A stretch of DNA of 64,000 nt, taken from the NCBI GenBank assembly GCA_964017195.1, contig OZ024889.1, positions 61,403,858-61,467,857 on the forward strand. The letters are read 5' to 3'. The stretch's first letter is position 1; every line of letters starts with the position of its first letter. This DNA comes from Siderastrea radians (taxonomy: Eukaryota > Cnidaria > Anthozoa > Scleractinia > Rhizangiidae). A model generated the notes under the pieces. The model had not been told where the DNA came from. It made no database searches and saw only the letters and a list, made by a program, of their open reading frames with translations. Below are positions 47,638 to 58,090 of the stretch, piece by piece. The position numbers and the translations under genes are program-made.

Positions 47638-50515
47638 TTCCTAGGTGTGCCTCGTGCAGAAGGACTCTGATTCCTCTCCGCATTGCCTCAGGGATGATAA
47701 TGGCCTCCCCACGAAATAGCAACCCCTCTGTCTCATGAATCTCCTCTTTACAGTGCCAGAATGGGCGAACTTCCATCGGGAGCAAATTTCTGTGTTGTGG
47801 CCATCCCTCACAGACGACATGGAGTAACGTTTGAAGAGTATTGTCCTGGGCTGTCGCTGCTTTCAGTTCAATGAGTTTCTGGTCACTCACGGGTTTGTCA
47901 GCCACCAGTTCATGGACCATGATTTCCATTTCTTCCTCCAGCTCACTGCCTTCAGCGGTATCCTGGTTTTCCAGATAGGCCCGTGATAAAGTGTCCGCAA
48001 GAAACATGAGACGACCAGGCGTATACGTTACGCGAAGGGAATACCGTTGGAGCTGGAGAAGCATGCGTTGAAGTCTAGGTGGAACCTTGCTAAGGGGCCG
48101 GTTGAAAACAGTTTCCAGTGGACGATGATCCGATTGAATTTCACACTCCTTGCCATAGACGTAAGGATGAAATTTTGTGACAGCAAAACAGATAGCAAGA
48201 GTTTCCTTCTCAATTTGGGAATAGTTCTTCTCTGCACTTGTCAGAGCCCTGGAGGCATAGGCGACGGGCTGGTTCTCTTGTAAGAGGCAAGCACCAAGCC
48301 CGGATGATGATGCATCCGCTTGAATTGTGACAGGTTTCTGAACATCGTAAAATCGAAGCAACGGTTGACTGGATAGCACATCTCGAATCTTCTGTAGCGC
48401 CTCCTCGTGTTCGGGCATCCACTGCCATTGGACATCTTCTTTCAGCAAAGACCGAAGTGGCTGTGTGATATCTGACTCGTGTGGAATATACTGTGCTAGG
48501 TACTTGACTAGGCCCAGAAGTCTTCTCAGTGCTGGCTTTCCATCAGGAGGAGGCATGTTTACTATCGCCTGTACCTTGGAGTCGTCGGGACGCAAACCAT
48601 CTGCCGTTACGATGTTGCCCATGAAATGAACTTGGGGTACTCGAAACTGAATTTTGCTCTGATTGAACTTGACATTCTTCAATCTGGCTCTCTCCATCAC
48701 TTTCTTCAGAATTTGATCGTGATCTTTGTCATCCTCGCCTGCTATGATCATGTCATCTATGATGCAGTGAACGCCTGGGATGTCTCCAAATGTTTCAAAG
48801 TTCCTCTTCTGAATAATTTCACTAGCAGAGCAAATTCCAAAAGGCATTCTTTGGAACCGTTTCCTGCCCCATGGAGTGTTGAATGTGCACAGAAATGAAG
48901 ACTGTTCCGTCAGCTTAACTTGCCAGTATGCATCGCGTTGATCCAATACAGTAAACACCTTCTTTCCACTGAGTTTGGCCTGAACTTCCGCTGGGGTAGG
49001 TAGGGTAAAGTGCTCTCTTTTAATGGCTTGATTGAGCGACTTAGGGTCTAAACAGATTCTGATGGATCCATTTTTCTTCTTTGTGACCACCAGGTTGTTG
49101 ACCCAATCAGTGGGAGAGTCAACTGACACTATTACACCTTTCTCCTCCAGCTGTACAAGAGTTTCGTTTAATTGATCCCGTACAGCAAAGGGAAAATTTC
49201 GCGCTGGCTGTATCTTTGGCTCCACATCTGGTCTCACTTGGATGTCGTACTCTTTCTCAAACTCGCCCAGACCACTAAACACGTCGTGATAGTCTTGAAG
49301 AAACTTCTCTTTCGATATCGGAGAATACTCTGCATGACGAAGTTGCTGAATTCTCTGCACCAAGTCGAGCGACTCACAGGCTGATCTACCCAGGATGGAC
49401 AGACCAGAGTCCACAACGTAAAACTTCAATTTTTGACATGGGCGCGCTCCTATCTTACAGTCAAGCATGACAAAGCCAGAAGGTTTGATGATGTTGTTTC
49501 CAAATGCAGTTAGTACAGCATGGGTAGGGAAAATTGTGGATTCACCGAGATCTTTAGCATTGATCACATTTGCGTCAGCGCCAGTGTCAAGTTTCATCTC
49601 CACCATCTTGCCATTTCCAATATTTACACTGACATTCCAGGCATCTGATTTCTCAGTATTGATTCCACCAATGAACAAATCATCACATGGGCCATCGTCC
49701 CCTACGTTATCTGCTTGAAGAATGTTGAGTGACTTCCTTTGGCTAGGATCTACGGTATTACGAGACATACACACTCTAGCAAAATGATTTCTCTTGTTGC
49801 AATTTGTGTAAGTCTTTCCATATGCAGGACATTGACCATAGGGGTGCGAACTACCACAATAATGGCACATACCTCGTTGACTGCCCTGTTGTTGGAAAGG
49901 TGGAACATGGCGTTTTGGTTGCTTCTGACCTTGAATTACATCAATGTTACCTCCAGACGGCGAGCTTTCTTGTCTCATGCGCTGAAATTGCTTTGTTGAA
50001 ACTTCGTCCACTCGACAAATCTCGACGGCAGCGTTCAAATCCAGATCTCTTTGTTTGAGAAGTTTCATCTTTACACGCTCACTTCGCACGCCAAATACGA
50101 TCTTGTCGCGAATCATCGTGTCAGTAACGTCAGCAGAGCCGAATTCACATCTCCTTGCCTTGGTTCGCAGATCCGTTAGCCACGAGTCGACCGGTTCATC
50201 CTCTTGTTGATCTCTTGTCCAGAAAAGGTACCTCTCGTACACCACATTCCGATGAGGTTCCACATATTCACGAAATTTCTGAAGAACATCACTGTATTTC
50301 TCCTTGCTTTCTCCGGACCTGAACTGGAACGTGTCAAAAATTGTTTGAGCGTCGGGTCCAGCTATGTGCAACAACAACGCAACCTGAACTTTTTCCGGCT
50401 TCTTGAACGCTTCGCGAGCGGTGCGGTACACTTCAAAAGACTTCTCCCACTTTTTCCAGCCTTCTGCTACATTCGGAACGTCAAAGTTCATCGGAGAGGG
50501 TGTGGGAAACTCCAT
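47567..50515 (-). CDS. gag-pol: Gag-Pol of Ty3/gypsy element (gag, protease, RT, RNase H, part of integrase)
   Basis: The first ATG inside the 5' LTR is at 50515. The frame runs 982 residues. Gag occupies about the first 200. Zinc knuckles lie near 215-248 (CHYCGSSHPYGQC, then CNKRNHFARVC, with the first Cys of the second knuckle replaced by Tyr). Protease DTGA is near 308. RT has IDDM as its variant YXDD box, and RNase H carries DASSSGLGA. The integrase zinc finger starts (HEAHLGIEKTKTRARH), but the Cys pair is missing. The frame ends shortly after VYWP, consistent with a deletion that also shifts the frame. This copy should not supply working integrase. Confidence 0.92.
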   Translation of the reverse strand: MEFPTPSPMNFDVPNVAEGWKKWEKSFEVYRTAREAFKKPEKVQVALLLHIAGPDAQTIFDTFQFRSGESKEKYSDVLQKFREYVEPHRNVVYERYLFWTRDQQEDEPVDSWLTDLRTKARRCEFGSADVTDTMIRDKIVFGVRSERVKMKLLKQRDLDLNAAVEICRVDEVSTKQFQRMRQESSPSGGNIDVIQGQKQPKRHVPPFQQQGSQRGMCHYCGSSHPYGQCPAYGKTYTNCNKRNHFARVCMSRNTVDPSQRKSLNILQADNVGDDGPCDDLFIGGINTEKSDAWNVSVNIGNGKMVEMKLDTGADANVINAKDLGESTIFPTHAVLTAFGNNIIKPSGFVMLDCKIGARPCQKLKFYVVDSGLSILGRSACESLDLVQRIQQLRHAEYSPISKEKFLQDYHDVFSGLGEFEKEYDIQVRPDVEPKIQPARNFPFAVRDQLNETLVQLEEKGVIVSVDSPTDWVNNLVVTKKKNGSIRICLDPKSLNQAIKREHFTLPTPAEVQAKLSGKKVFTVLDQRDAYWQVKLTEQSSFLCTFNTPWGRKRFQRMPFGICSASEIIQKRNFETFGDIPGVHCIIDDMIIAGEDDKDHDQILKKVMERARLKNVKFNQSKIQFRVPQVHFMGNIVTADGLRPDDSKVQAIVNMPPPDGKPALRRLLGLVKYLAQYIPHESDITQPLRSLLKEDVQWQWMPEHEEALQKIRDVLSSQPLLRFYDVQKPVTIQADASSSGLGACLLQENQPVAYASRALTSAEKNYSQIEKETLAICFAVTKFHPYVYGKECEIQSDHRPLETVFNRPLSKVPPRLQRMLLQLQRYSLRVTYTPGRLMFLADTLSRAYLENQDTAEGSELEEEMEIMVHELVADKPVSDQKLIELKAATAQDNTLQTLLHVVCEGWPQHRNLLPMEVRPFWHCKEEIHETEGLLFRGEAIIIPEAMRRGIRVLLHEAHLGIEKTKTRARHLVYWPVYRANDCT

Positions 50516-50543
50516 TGCAAAGGAGAACTCACCGCTGCCACCA

Positions 50544-50714
50544 TGTAATGTTCTCAAACTAACGAAAGAATGTCAAAACATCCAACGGGATGAACAAACA
50601 CGTGAAACAGTCCGCCATGTTTCAGAACGCCAACGCATGCGTAGTGCATGCTTTAACAGGATGATGCAATACTCTGTTCCAGTCTCAAACGTATCATCAA
50701 GTGACTATGTTACA
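50544..50714 (-). repeat. 5' LTR of the Ty3/gypsy element
   Basis: 171 bp, matching 46416-46586. It is followed at 50715-50719 by the second ATCTG target-site copy. Its outer end lies only about 68 bp from exon 3 of the CCDC57-like gene. Confidence 0.95.
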
Positions 50715-50989
50715 ATCTGTATCAAGTGTTACAGATTACAGCCCTTATTGTTAATGGAAGCTGACTGCTCTTAATAACACACCTTTAGTTCACTTGCAAG
50801 TAAGCAATAACTCATTCCAGTCGTCAGCTTTCCTTCTAAACTCATGTTCTCTTTTGGGCAGGGAATCATTAAAAACCTGCCATTAACTCCTGTCTCTGTG
50901 CTTCAACATCCTCTTTGGCTGCCCTGAAGTCAACAGAAGAATTTGGCATCAAAATGAAATTATAGTACTTTGCTGTACGTTGCTAGAAT

Positions 50990-51365
50990 TGTGCATTCTT
51001 GAACAGAAATCTTACACAGAATCTGAACAGGATCCTAATAGGTTCATATAAAGTTACTAACCTGGGATCTTGATATTAATAGGATCCTAGAAGATTCTGT
51101 TTAAGAAGCTATTTAGGATCCTGTAGTTTCTTATTTATCTTTGTTTATTATCTTTATCTTTATTTAAAAATGTGATCTTCTGCTAGATCCTGTAAGATTT
51201 TAAAAGAAGCTGATAAGGATTATGTAGGATCGTACAACGTGTTACTTTAAAACATCATCAGAATTAATCAATCCCATTTAGAATCCCAGGTTGGATTCCA
51301 CAGGTTCCTAGCATCTTACAGGATAATACAAAATGCTGTAGGGTATTGCATAGGATTGCTGCCAG
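50990..51365. repeat. AGGATCCT-rich tract (relative of 31932-33124)
   Basis: AGGATCCTAATAGG, AATAGGATCCTAGAAG, TTTAGGATCCTGTAG and weaker copies recur. The left edge (CAGAAATCTTACACAG) faintly resembles the ends of the element at 31932. It appears to be an older, decayed member. It lies in intron 2 of the CCDC57-like gene. Confidence 0.55.
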
Positions 51366-52164
51366 GATGTACACTGACCATTTGCAAAATCCAACCACAG
51401 AACTACAGGAACACTTAATAATGAAAACATTTTTTAGGTCTGAAACAGTAGCACCCATGTATGTGGAAATACAAGGAATTCAGTTGTGAGAGAATGACAG
51501 AATAACATTAAAAATTTTTGTCCTCATCTCCCTGGGTACCAACATACTTAAACTCTTTATTGGCTGATAAAGTTGAGAATATGTATACCGGTACTTATGG
51601 TTGAAAATAATTTCCTGATTCCTCACACCTCATCCAAGTACTTTGTCGGTTATCTCAGAAAAAAATACCTCAGCTGAGTCTGTAGTTCTCTCTTAAAAGC
51701 CTCAGATTCCTCTCTTTCTTTGTTGACTTCATTCTCTTTGCTGAGTCTAAACAGATTTAATTCTTTTTTATGTTCTCTCAAGCGCTGTCAGAAAAGATCA
51801 AAGACAGTACAATCCTTACAACTTGGACTGTCACAGGCAAGACAAAACAGTTTCAAGAACTACATGTAAAGTTGAGTTATTAAGGGTTAAATTACTACAA
51901 AGAGTGAACCAGGAAAAACTGCTATTACATCAGCAGGATGCTTGTGTTATTGAGTGTGTTAATTTTATGTATATAGAGAGGAAAATAAATATACCATATC
52001 ATTGAGGGTAATAAATACAGCAGTTACTGTATTTATAAAAATTTCAAAGAGTATGTTAACGACAGATCACTGTCAGATCACCAACCATCAGTCAACAGTC
52101 AGCTGACAGATCACTCAACAGAGTTAACTGACTGTTGGCCCACTGCTGGCAACAGCAGTGGGCA

Positions 52165-52430
52165 GGGATGGCGCAGTGGTGAGAGCACTCGCCTTCCACC
52201 AATGTGGCCCGGGTTCGATTCCCGGTCCCAGCGTCATACGTGGGTTGAGTTTGTTGTTGGTTCTCGTCCTTGCTCCGAGAGTTTTTCTCCGGGTACTCCG
52301 GTTTTCCTCCCTCTATAAAAACCAACATTTCCAATTCCAATTAGACCTGGACGTAGGGCCATAAGCCAAGAGACTACAGTTTGACTGTTATTATGCACCC
52401 TACTGAAATAAAGTGTATTTATTTATTTAC
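52165..52430 (+). mobile_element. tRNA-derived SINE with (ATTT)n tail
   Basis: The head GGGATGGCGCAGTGGTGAGA contains the A box, and GGGTTCGATTCCC is a perfect B box 40 bases on. The body ends TGAAATAAAGTG followed by TATTTATTTATTTA. The T-arm is intact, but the remainder does not fold as a tRNA, so this is a SINE rather than a tRNA gene. Confidence 0.85.
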
Positions 52431-52433
52431 AGG

Positions 52434-52918
52434 TTATGCACCGATCAATTCGAAAGTTCAACATCCCCCCCCCCGGGCAACCCCCCAGGCATTTGAACTT
52501 TTGAAGATTGGCTTGTTCAAATTCCCTACCCTCAGGGCAAAAAAGCCGTTCAAATGCCCCCACCAATTACTACTAAAATACCTCTCCTCAAAGACAAATT
52601 TCGTCTTCAATCAAGCACTTTACACGCTTTTCAGAGAGATATGCCGTAATGGCACCTTCAAACGTCTTTTGAAGACCCTTTTTGAAAGAGTTATTCACTA
52701 AGAAAGGGGAAATTCTGTCTTGTAAATCCGTCAAGCCCTGCAAAAACCGAAAAATTTCACGGGTGTATTACGTCAGAACAAGAGATAAATCCGGTTCAAA
52801 TTCCCCACCCTTTAAACGCAACGTTCAAATTCCCCCCTCCCCGGGCACAATACACAGTCAAATGCCCAGGGTATGCCCGTGGGGGGGGATGTTGAAGTTT
52901 CGAATTGATCGACGCATT
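52434..52918. mobile_element. MITE with ~45-bp inverted repeats
   Basis: The arms share CGATCAATTCGAAA, TTCAACATCCCCCCCC and GGGCA in inverted order. The middle carries CAAATTCCC and CAAATGCCC repeats. It is non-coding, and no duplication is clear. It lies directly after the SINE tail. Confidence 0.75.
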
Positions 52919-53021
52919 ACCCACAGTTGGCCGACAGTCAGATGAGAGGAGCTGTTCTTCACAATTACCCTAATTCCCTCCCACCCACGTGGTGTTGGAG
53001 TCTTATTAATTCAGTTTTGTA

Positions 53022-53197
53022 CACTGGAACCTTGATTTAATAAACCTCTATATAACGAAGTCCTCGGTATAACCAACGATATTTTTCAGCCCAGTAATAG
53101 TGTAATGTATGAAAAAGAACCTTGATATAACGAACCCTCGATATAACGAACCAATTTCTCCAGTCCCTTGGCACTTCGTTAAATCAAGGTTCCACTG
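53022..53197. mobile_element. Pogo/Tigger-like MITE, copy 2
   Basis: It is flanked by TA on both sides (53020-53021 and 53198-53199). The inverted ends are CACTGGAACCTTGATTTAA and, reversed, CAGTGGAACCTTGATTTAAC. Internal CTCTATATAACGAAGTCCT matches copy 1 at 14499-14659. Confidence 0.85.
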
Positions 53198-54403
53198 TAC
53201 CACAGATTTGCATTGTGTGACAATAAACTCCTTTGTCCAAACTTGTGGTCTGTGGTTAAAATGTAAACAATTTGAGCAGAACTAAACAGCTTTAATTTCA
53301 AAATGGTTACCTGTTGGTAATGCTTTTGTAACTCCTCTTTGGCCTTCTCCTCGTGTAACAACTTTAGTCTGAGCTCATAGAGCTGGATTTTCAGGTCACT
53401 AACTTCACCATCCCTTAAACTATTAACGTTTTTAACTTGTGAAAACAGCACATCGTATCTTTGAAGTTCTTAGTCTCTTTCTTCTAACAGTTTCAAGTTG
53501 TACTCGAAATCCTCTCTCAGTTTCCTGAATCGTAACTTTTCGTTATTGAGCTGTCTTTCTTTCTCCATAAGAGCACTTTGCAGGGATTTGATCTTCAATT
53601 CTTGGGCTTCCCTCCATTCATTTTCTCTCTGTTGAACGAGGTCTTGTAGAGATGAAGTTTCTACGGTTTCCATGAATATATCCAGTGTCTGCTAAATTAT
53701 ACAGGAATTGCGATGAGTACTTTACGAACATTCACACAGAGACTCATAGCATTAAATAAGAAGTCTTCTTGATAAGCTAGATAAAAAATTGTAACATATC
53801 CAGTTATACAGTTATATATAGGCAAAAATAACACCAAAACTAAGATCCGGAAGATCAAAATTTCGCCATTTGCATTTACTTAGGCCCAGACTTCTCTTTG
53901 GATCGCACGGTCAAGCGTACATGTCTAGTAACCAGACTTCTTCATTGGTGGTGTCTCACGCATGGGAAACAGCTGACTGGCAAGACCATCATTATGATTT
54001 CAGGCATCCTTTCAGTCATTCCTGGGGTTGGGTAATTGAGTTTACTCGTAGCCCGAGTCAAGTTCAAGCCCGAGTCATCTTCGAGTCACGAGTCAAGTTC
54101 GAGTCAGGTTAATAAAACTCCGTTTTTTAACTTTATTTTAATTTCTTTTGATTGCGGTTCTTTCTTTCATAATGTTGCGCCAACTGATGCTCAAAACATC
54201 AACAGTCCAAGAGATATTTTTCCTGTCGAGCGATCGCGAGAGTTCATTCCCAGTGTTGGTAAGAACTTATTGAACGAAATTAACCCCATCGCTTGCTTAT
54301 CCTCCTCATCTATTAATTTTCCTGAAAGGTTTTGATCAGTTTTGTTGGTGGCCAAAGCTCAAAGAGCTGACTGTTCACCATGGTTTCGGAAGCCTGGTTA
54401 TAT

Positions 54404-54797
54404 TATACCTGCCAACTTTTTCTAAGTCAAATGCGTGAGATTTTTGTCTCCTCATGACCGGGATTTCCGAAAATGTTCCGGCGACTTCTGAAGATTTCCG
54501 ACGATTTCCGGAAGACTTCCAAACGCTACCGAAAATCTCCGAAGATGTTCCGACGATTTCTGAACACTTCCGAAGCTATTTGAAGCTTTTCCGATGGCAA
54601 ACTGAAACGCGACATTTTAGTGCGTTCTGATACAGTTAGGACTCAAACTCAACATTAAGCGCCCTTTATTAAGCTCTGTTTACAAGTTGTCCGGATTTGT
54701 CAGTCAGGCGTGAGAAATTGTCCTCGAAGTGTGAGATCGATTTCTTGGATCCACAGGCGTGAGACTCACACATAATGCGTGAGGGTTGGCAGGTATA
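54404..54797. mobile_element. TA-flanked element with TTCCGAAGA tandem motifs
   Basis: The inverted ends TACCTGCCAAC are flanked by TA. GCGTGAG and GTGAGA motifs occur near both ends. The left half holds degenerate repeats of TTCCGAAGATTTCCGACGA type. Confidence 0.65.
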
Positions 54798-55098
54798 TTT
54801 AAAAATAACTCCCCTAGCGGTATGTCGTTAAAGCTTCCGTAGAGTCCCTGTCGCTACCGTCTCTTGACATAGGTATGGCCCAAGACAGACAAAATACTTC
54901 TAATACTCTTGAGATAATTTTACCTCGAAACCTCGCGGACAAGGAGAAGATTAAGGTTCGTATCCTGCTGAAATACTGGGAAACAATATGTCCTCCGACA
55001 TTTTGTCCGTGAAGGAAATAAGTTCTATTGAATGATGTCTTGGGTGCCCCGTGGACGTAACAAGATGGCGCTCGAGTGGCGCTAACTGTAATATTTAT

Positions 55099-56361
55099 CC
55101 CGGCCTGACCAATCGATAAAATCGATAATCGATAACAATCAATGACAATCGATAGCAATTAATCGATTGATATCGGAAATCGATGACCAATCGATGGCCA
55201 AAAAAGTTGTGTTTCTTAATTGCCATCGATTGTTATCGATTGTCATCGATTTTCATCAACTGTCATCGATTATCATCGATTGACATCGATCGTCATCGAT
55301 TTCCATATTTTTGGGAAGAGGTCAAAAAGAAAATGTTTTACAGGAGAAATACGGCAAAATAAAATTACATAACAGTTGTTAAAATTGCGGGTTATCTAGG
55401 GTGGAAACTACGAAGTAACGCAATTACGCTACTCTGAGCCTGGTGCCAGACTTTAAACGGTAAAGCCACCAGGAGGGGACGTGGCAGAGGAGAGTGACTT
55501 TCCCGTGAGTTTCTCCTTAGTGAAATAAAGTACTTTTAAGATGGTCGACGCTAAATTCATGCAGTGTTGAAACATTATTACTGAATAAACCTATGGCCTC
55601 TCTATAATACGAATACAACTTAATGTTATTACCATCGAGGAAAGATTCGCTGACATTTGTGCTTGTAAACAACAACAACAACAATTTATTGAACTTTATA
55701 CCAGAGGCAGGTGTATGCAAAATTACAATTGTTAACAGAAAACAAACTGGAATGAAAATGTTCCTACTCGCTCAAGCTTAAGTTACTACAGAAACCTAAC
55801 AAGTTTTCTGTTTACTGGCAGTCCATTTTTTTTAAGGCCACAGCGGTGCTACTAATTCCTGTTGGAGGTGACCAAGTTGACCACGATCGTGGATCGTATC
55901 GAGCACTTTCAACGCATTCCCGCGATCTCCTCTCTTCTTCTGAGCAACGAAACGCTCGCCAACTTCAACAGAAAGGGCACTTGTGATACCCCTTAACTAC
56001 AACCTGCTTGATAGTCAAAATAACCTGACACATGTTAACCGAGTTATTTGTGCAAAAGACGGAGCAAAAGTCACCAGACACGTACGCGGCCACGAGCGTA
56101 ACTCAATAATTGATCGAAAATTGATCGAAGACAAACAGCTTGACAGCAAATGACAGTCAATAGTAATCAATGATCGATGGTAATCGATTGTAATCGATGG
56201 CAATCGATAGCAATTAGAGGACTCGAGCTTGTGATTATCGATTGGTCATGATCATCGATTGGCCGATAACAATCGATAGCAATTAACTAATTGTCATCGA
56301 TTGTTATCGATTGATCGGTTGGATTTCCGATGATAGATTGCCATCGATTGATCAGGCCGGG
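55099..56361. mobile_element. 1.26-kb element with ATCGAT subterminal arrays and 7-bp TSD
   Basis: TATTTAT flanks it exactly (55092-55098 and 56362-56368). The inverted ends are CCCGGCCTGACCAATCGAT and, reversed, CCCGGCCTGATCAATCGAT. About 200 bp inside each end is dense in CAATCGAT and ATCGATTGTYATCGAT motifs. The central 800 bp encodes nothing recognisable. Confidence 0.75.
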
Positions 56362-56784
56362 TATTTATTAACGTCAGTTTTCTCGCACGGCGTATCATGA
56401 AAATTGGACCTCTTCTAAGCTTTATGCAAATAGAGGTGACATTCTTTCAGGAAAATTTATAAATACTATGAGTTAGCATATCTTTGAAAAGCAGGCTTCG
56501 AATCGTAGATCGAATGACGCTTGTGATCAATCGATCGATCGATCTCAGACCACAATAGTGTTTAATAATCTTACTGTTTACCACTGTCACATCATCATGA
56601 AGCAAGAATCACAATCAAAAGAAAAAAAGAAATTAAAAAAAAAAAGATTTTTTAACCTGACTCGAACTTGACTCGTGACTCGAACTTGACTCGGGCTCGA
56701 ACTTCCCGTGCTACGAGTAAACTCTGGATAATTCCCCAAGTATTAGCCAAGATCGGTAGTAATAACACGGGCTAAAAGGAGATC

Positions 56785-57230
56785 ATGGGGTAGCAAGGTT
56801 TAGGTGAGATGAATGGCAAAGGGGAGAGATTTGCCTACTTATGTGCCACAGGCAACCTGGTCGTAGGAAGGAGTTTCTTCCACCACCGAAGGATACACAA
56901 AGCGACTTGGGAAACACCACACCAGATCGACCACATGTGCATCAGAAAGAAGTTCCACAGAACCCTTCAAAATGTACTCGTCAGGCGCGACGCAGATGTT
57001 GCTTGGGACCGCCACCTTCTGATTGTGCGGTTGACGCTCAAAATGAGGAGGAACTGGAAGGAGGGGACAAACCAACTTCTGAGGTACAACACCACTCTCC
57101 TAAAGGATACCAACAAGCGGGAAGAGTTCCAGGTGCTACATGTACAAGAGCTGCTGGAAGGAGAGATGTAGTCTCTTTACGCAAATCGCAAATATTTGCC
57201 TGGCTCCGGTGATATCGATATTCTAGACAG
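56785..57230 (+). mobile_element. LINE fragment (endonuclease C-terminus and linker), decayed
   Basis: A 120-codon frame from 56809 reads NGKGERFAYLCATGNLVVG, then RRIHKATWETPHQIDHMCI and LLKDTNKREEFQVL. This is the C-terminal endonuclease and linker of LINEs often annotated as craniofacial development protein 2-like. The conserved SDHH-type catalytic stretch reads WDRHL here, so it is inactive. It is cut at both ends. Confidence 0.75.
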
Positions 57231-57528
57231 CTGCTCATGAATTCGGGGAAAATCGGTCGGTGCTTTAAAGCTTGGTCTCTGCATCTTGTTATGTTGGTTC
57301 CTTAGAAACGTACTGTTGTTCAGGCTCCCTCCTCCGCAGAGGCTTGCAGGGGATTTTGGGAAGGAAAGTCAGGAAAACAAAGTAAGTGTAGCCGTAAGAA
57401 ATGAAACAGAGCGATCTTTTACGCCTGCACTCATTCTGCACAGCGGATCCATTCCAACGCAACATAACACAGAGTTTTGTTCCGGATTCTGATCGTAAAG
57501 CCGACTTAGTCTCTGTACTTATTATTTT
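57231..57528. other. No gene recognised
   Basis: Short spacer with nothing supported. Confidence 0.4.
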
Positions 57529-58090
57529 GTTTCTTTAGACAAGAAACTTTACTCTAGATTGCCTCCCTCTACCGAGGTGTATAAATTAGTACCAGTGTAC
57601 GGTAAGGGAAACCAAACAAAATACTGGGGGCACCCCTGTGGACTAGCTTCTCACTTAGTGCGGATGGGAGAGTAAAAACTTTACTGGACATTGCCTCCCT
57701 CTACCCAAGTGTATAAATGTGTACCGGTGAACCGTACGGGAGAGCTAACATAATACTCAGGGGAACCCGTGTGGACTAGCTTATCGCCCAGTGGGGTGGG
57801 GGGGGGGAGAGTAGCAACTTTACTTCACGATACCTCTCTCTATAAAGGAAACTTAACAAAATACTGGAAGCAGCCCCGTTTACTAGCGTCTCATTCAGTG
57901 GGGTGCACGTGCGGGGAGGGGGGGGGGGTGGGAGTACAAACTTTGCGCCACATTGCCTCTCTCCATCCAGGAGTATAAAAAAGAACCGGTGTACCGTAGA
58001 CACCGTAAAGGAAAGCTAACAAAATACTGGGGCACCCCTGTGGACTAGCCTTTCACTCAGTGGAGTAGGGAGAGTAGAAACTTTGCTCTA
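57529..58090 (+). repeat. Tandem array of SINE bodies, ~4 units of 120-145 bp
   Basis: Each unit runs AACTTTACT, TGCCTCCCTCTACC, GTGTATAAAT, ACCGGTGTACCGTA, AAAATACTGGGG, CACCCCTGTGGACTAGC. Starts fall near 57544, 57677, 57816, 57935 and 58077. The unit matches the body of the SINE at 42352-42640, without the tRNA head. Confidence 0.8.

Larger units (their letters stand above)
46416..50714 (-). mobile_element. Ty3/gypsy LTR retrotransposon
   Basis: Two 171-bp LTRs (46416-46586 and 50544-50714), each TG...CA and apparently identical, bound the element. ATCTG flanks it as a 5-bp target-site duplication (46411-46415 and 50715-50719). Just inside the 5' LTR (minus orientation) is a primer-binding-site-like TGGTGGCAGCGGTGAG. 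Before the 3' LTR is a purine tract GAAGGGGAGA. There is no env. Identical LTRs mean a very recent insertion. It sits in intron 3 of the CCDC57-like gene. Confidence 0.95.
33375..53673 (-). pseudogene. CCDC57: CCDC57-like centrosomal coiled-coil gene, first four exons, degenerate
   Basis: The exons are 53673-53311, 51784-51669, 50923-50783 and 33678-33375, with consensus donors and acceptors. They encode a coiled coil that I recognise as CCDC57-like: EDFEYNLKLLEERD, ELQRYDVLF, EVSDLKIQL, then KREHEFRRKADDWN, SELK joined to VKMLTKELE, and FEHKHAELDRYAGEKEQALV. The order and the ELK|VK junction match my memory of human CCDC57, a centriolar satellite and microtubule-associated protein. Lesions: a TAA at 53470-53472 where a leucine is expected, two apparent single-base insertions in exon 3, and at least one stop plus frameshifts in exon 4. 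No exons beyond the fourth were found. Intron 3 (17 kb) holds a Ty3 element and a 12-kb inverted-repeat element. It is either a decaying truncated copy or a real gene in an indel-prone assembly. Confidence 0.7.
54038..56724. mobile_element. 2.7-kb inverted-repeat element with GAGTCAAGTTC arrays, carrying nested elements
   Basis: The ends GAGTTTACTCGTAGC are inverted at 54038 and 56724. Both continue into GAGTCAAGTTC/CGAGTCACGAGTC repeats, GTCAGGTTAA, and AATTTCTTTTGATTG. Two other elements (54404-54797 and 55099-56361) sit inside. No transposase and no clear target duplication were seen. Confidence 0.6.

Noticed and set aside
48047..48898. Plus-strand open frames within the Ty3 element
   Set aside because: They are antisense shadows of the reverse transcriptase and RNase H coding region.
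52165..52235. tRNA gene on the plus strand
   Set aside because: It has a perfect B box, but the rest continues into a SINE body with an ATTT tail.
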